NCBI GenBank assembly: GCA_023264815.1
Contig: JAHFUZ010000002.1
Location: 247,748-311,747, forward strand
Direction: 5' to 3'
DNA length: 64,000 nucleotides
Source of the DNA: Arthrobacter sp.
Lineage (GTDB): Bacteria; Actinomycetota; Actinomycetes; Actinomycetales; Micrococcaceae
Shown one piece after another: positions 63,881-64,000 of this stretch; the first letter of the stretch is position 1; each line of letters starts with the position of its first letter. The notes below the pieces were generated by a model. The model ran no database searches. It saw nothing but the letters and a program-made list of their open reading frames with translations, and was not told the DNA's origin. A program made the translations under genes and the position numbers.

Positions 63881-64000
63881 GTGGCTGCAGGAGAAGATAC
63901 CTCCCATATCCTCAGCGGGTTGACTAACCAGCTGCCTGATCGTGATCCGGAAGAGACCGCCGAGTGGGTTGAGTCCCTGGACGCGCTGATCAGGGAACAG
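63881..64000 (+). CDS. aceE: Pyruvate dehydrogenase E1 component, N-terminal start
   Basis: Only the first 40 codons are in the window; the frame is open to the end. VAAGEDTSHILSGLTNQLPD and the following WVESLDALIREQ are the typical start of homodimeric AceE in actinobacteria. GAGAGG lies upstream of the GTG. Its place next to DUF3052 and ahpE matches the mycobacterial order (Rv2238c to aceE). Confidence 0.92.
   Translation, partial: MAAGEDTSHILSGLTNQLPDRDPEETAEWVESLDALIREQ

Noticed and set aside
1..64000. CRISPR array, 16S/23S rRNA operon or prophage
   Set aside because: No regularly spaced repeats, rRNA signatures or phage structural genes were seen in the window.

Overview
The window is a GC-rich chromosomal segment of an actinobacterium. 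Gene content and protein similarity point to the Micrococcaceae, most like Arthrobacter/Pseudarthrobacter; this is inference from family knowledge, since no search was run. Supporting marks are a mycobacterial-type gene order (ndk, DUF4233, folC, valS; tig, clpP1, clpP2, clpX; nei, rpiB, Rv2466c-like, pepN, glbO, ettA, ssb-like; zinc-ribbon protein, Nif3; ahpE, DUF3052, aceE), an MptB-type mannosyltransferase, frequent GTG/TTG starts, and an actinobacterial ileS T-box.

Layout. 1-15.6 kb is housekeeping: the end of a VKOR protein, ndk, a DUF4233 protein, folC, ileS with its T-box, an SDR, valS, a DsbA-like protein, clpX, clpP2, clpP1 and tig. 15.6-21.7 kb holds two tRNA genes, nei, rpiB, a DUF1648 membrane protein, pepN and an OsmC protein. 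21.7-30.8 kb is an accessory region. A NAD-dependent epimerase gene is split by an 8.2-kb element with 11-bp terminal inverted repeats. The element carries two tandem tyrosine recombinase genes, both damaged, and a low-GC secreted/membrane protein pair. A second element, an IS21-family IS with 5-bp target duplication, sits in the last codons of the first recombinase. 30.9-37 kb returns to conserved genes (mscS, globin, thioesterase, ettA, lipoprotein, ssb). 37-39.2 kb has tRNA-Arg, a decayed sugar isomerase and its LacI-type regulator. 39.4-51.6 kb holds mptB, orn, tRNA-His, def, an HNH nuclease, a long-form GAPDH, rnpB, yaaA, a zinc-ribbon-derived protein, a Nif3 protein, msrA, cysK-cysE and an SDR. 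51.7-60.5 kb is a carbon-acid catabolism block: gnd, a FadR-type regulator, idonate/gluconate dehydrogenases, a HIBADH-type dehydrogenase, a D-2-hydroxyacid dehydrogenase, an MHS-type transporter and an IclR regulator. 60.5-64 kb holds a DUF6504-like protein, a regulator remnant next to tRNA-Val, a sirtuin, ahpE, a DUF3052 protein and the start of aceE.

The most informative region is the interrupted epimerase. Removing the IS21 element and one target-site copy, and restoring one G, gives a 373-codon recombinase ORF. Its stop overlaps the GTG start of the second recombinase (GTGA), so the original operon can be read directly. The second recombinase has one in-frame TGA. The element therefore looks recently inactivated. 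Its cargo, a fibronectin-III-like secreted protein followed by a multi-pass membrane protein, is unrecognised.
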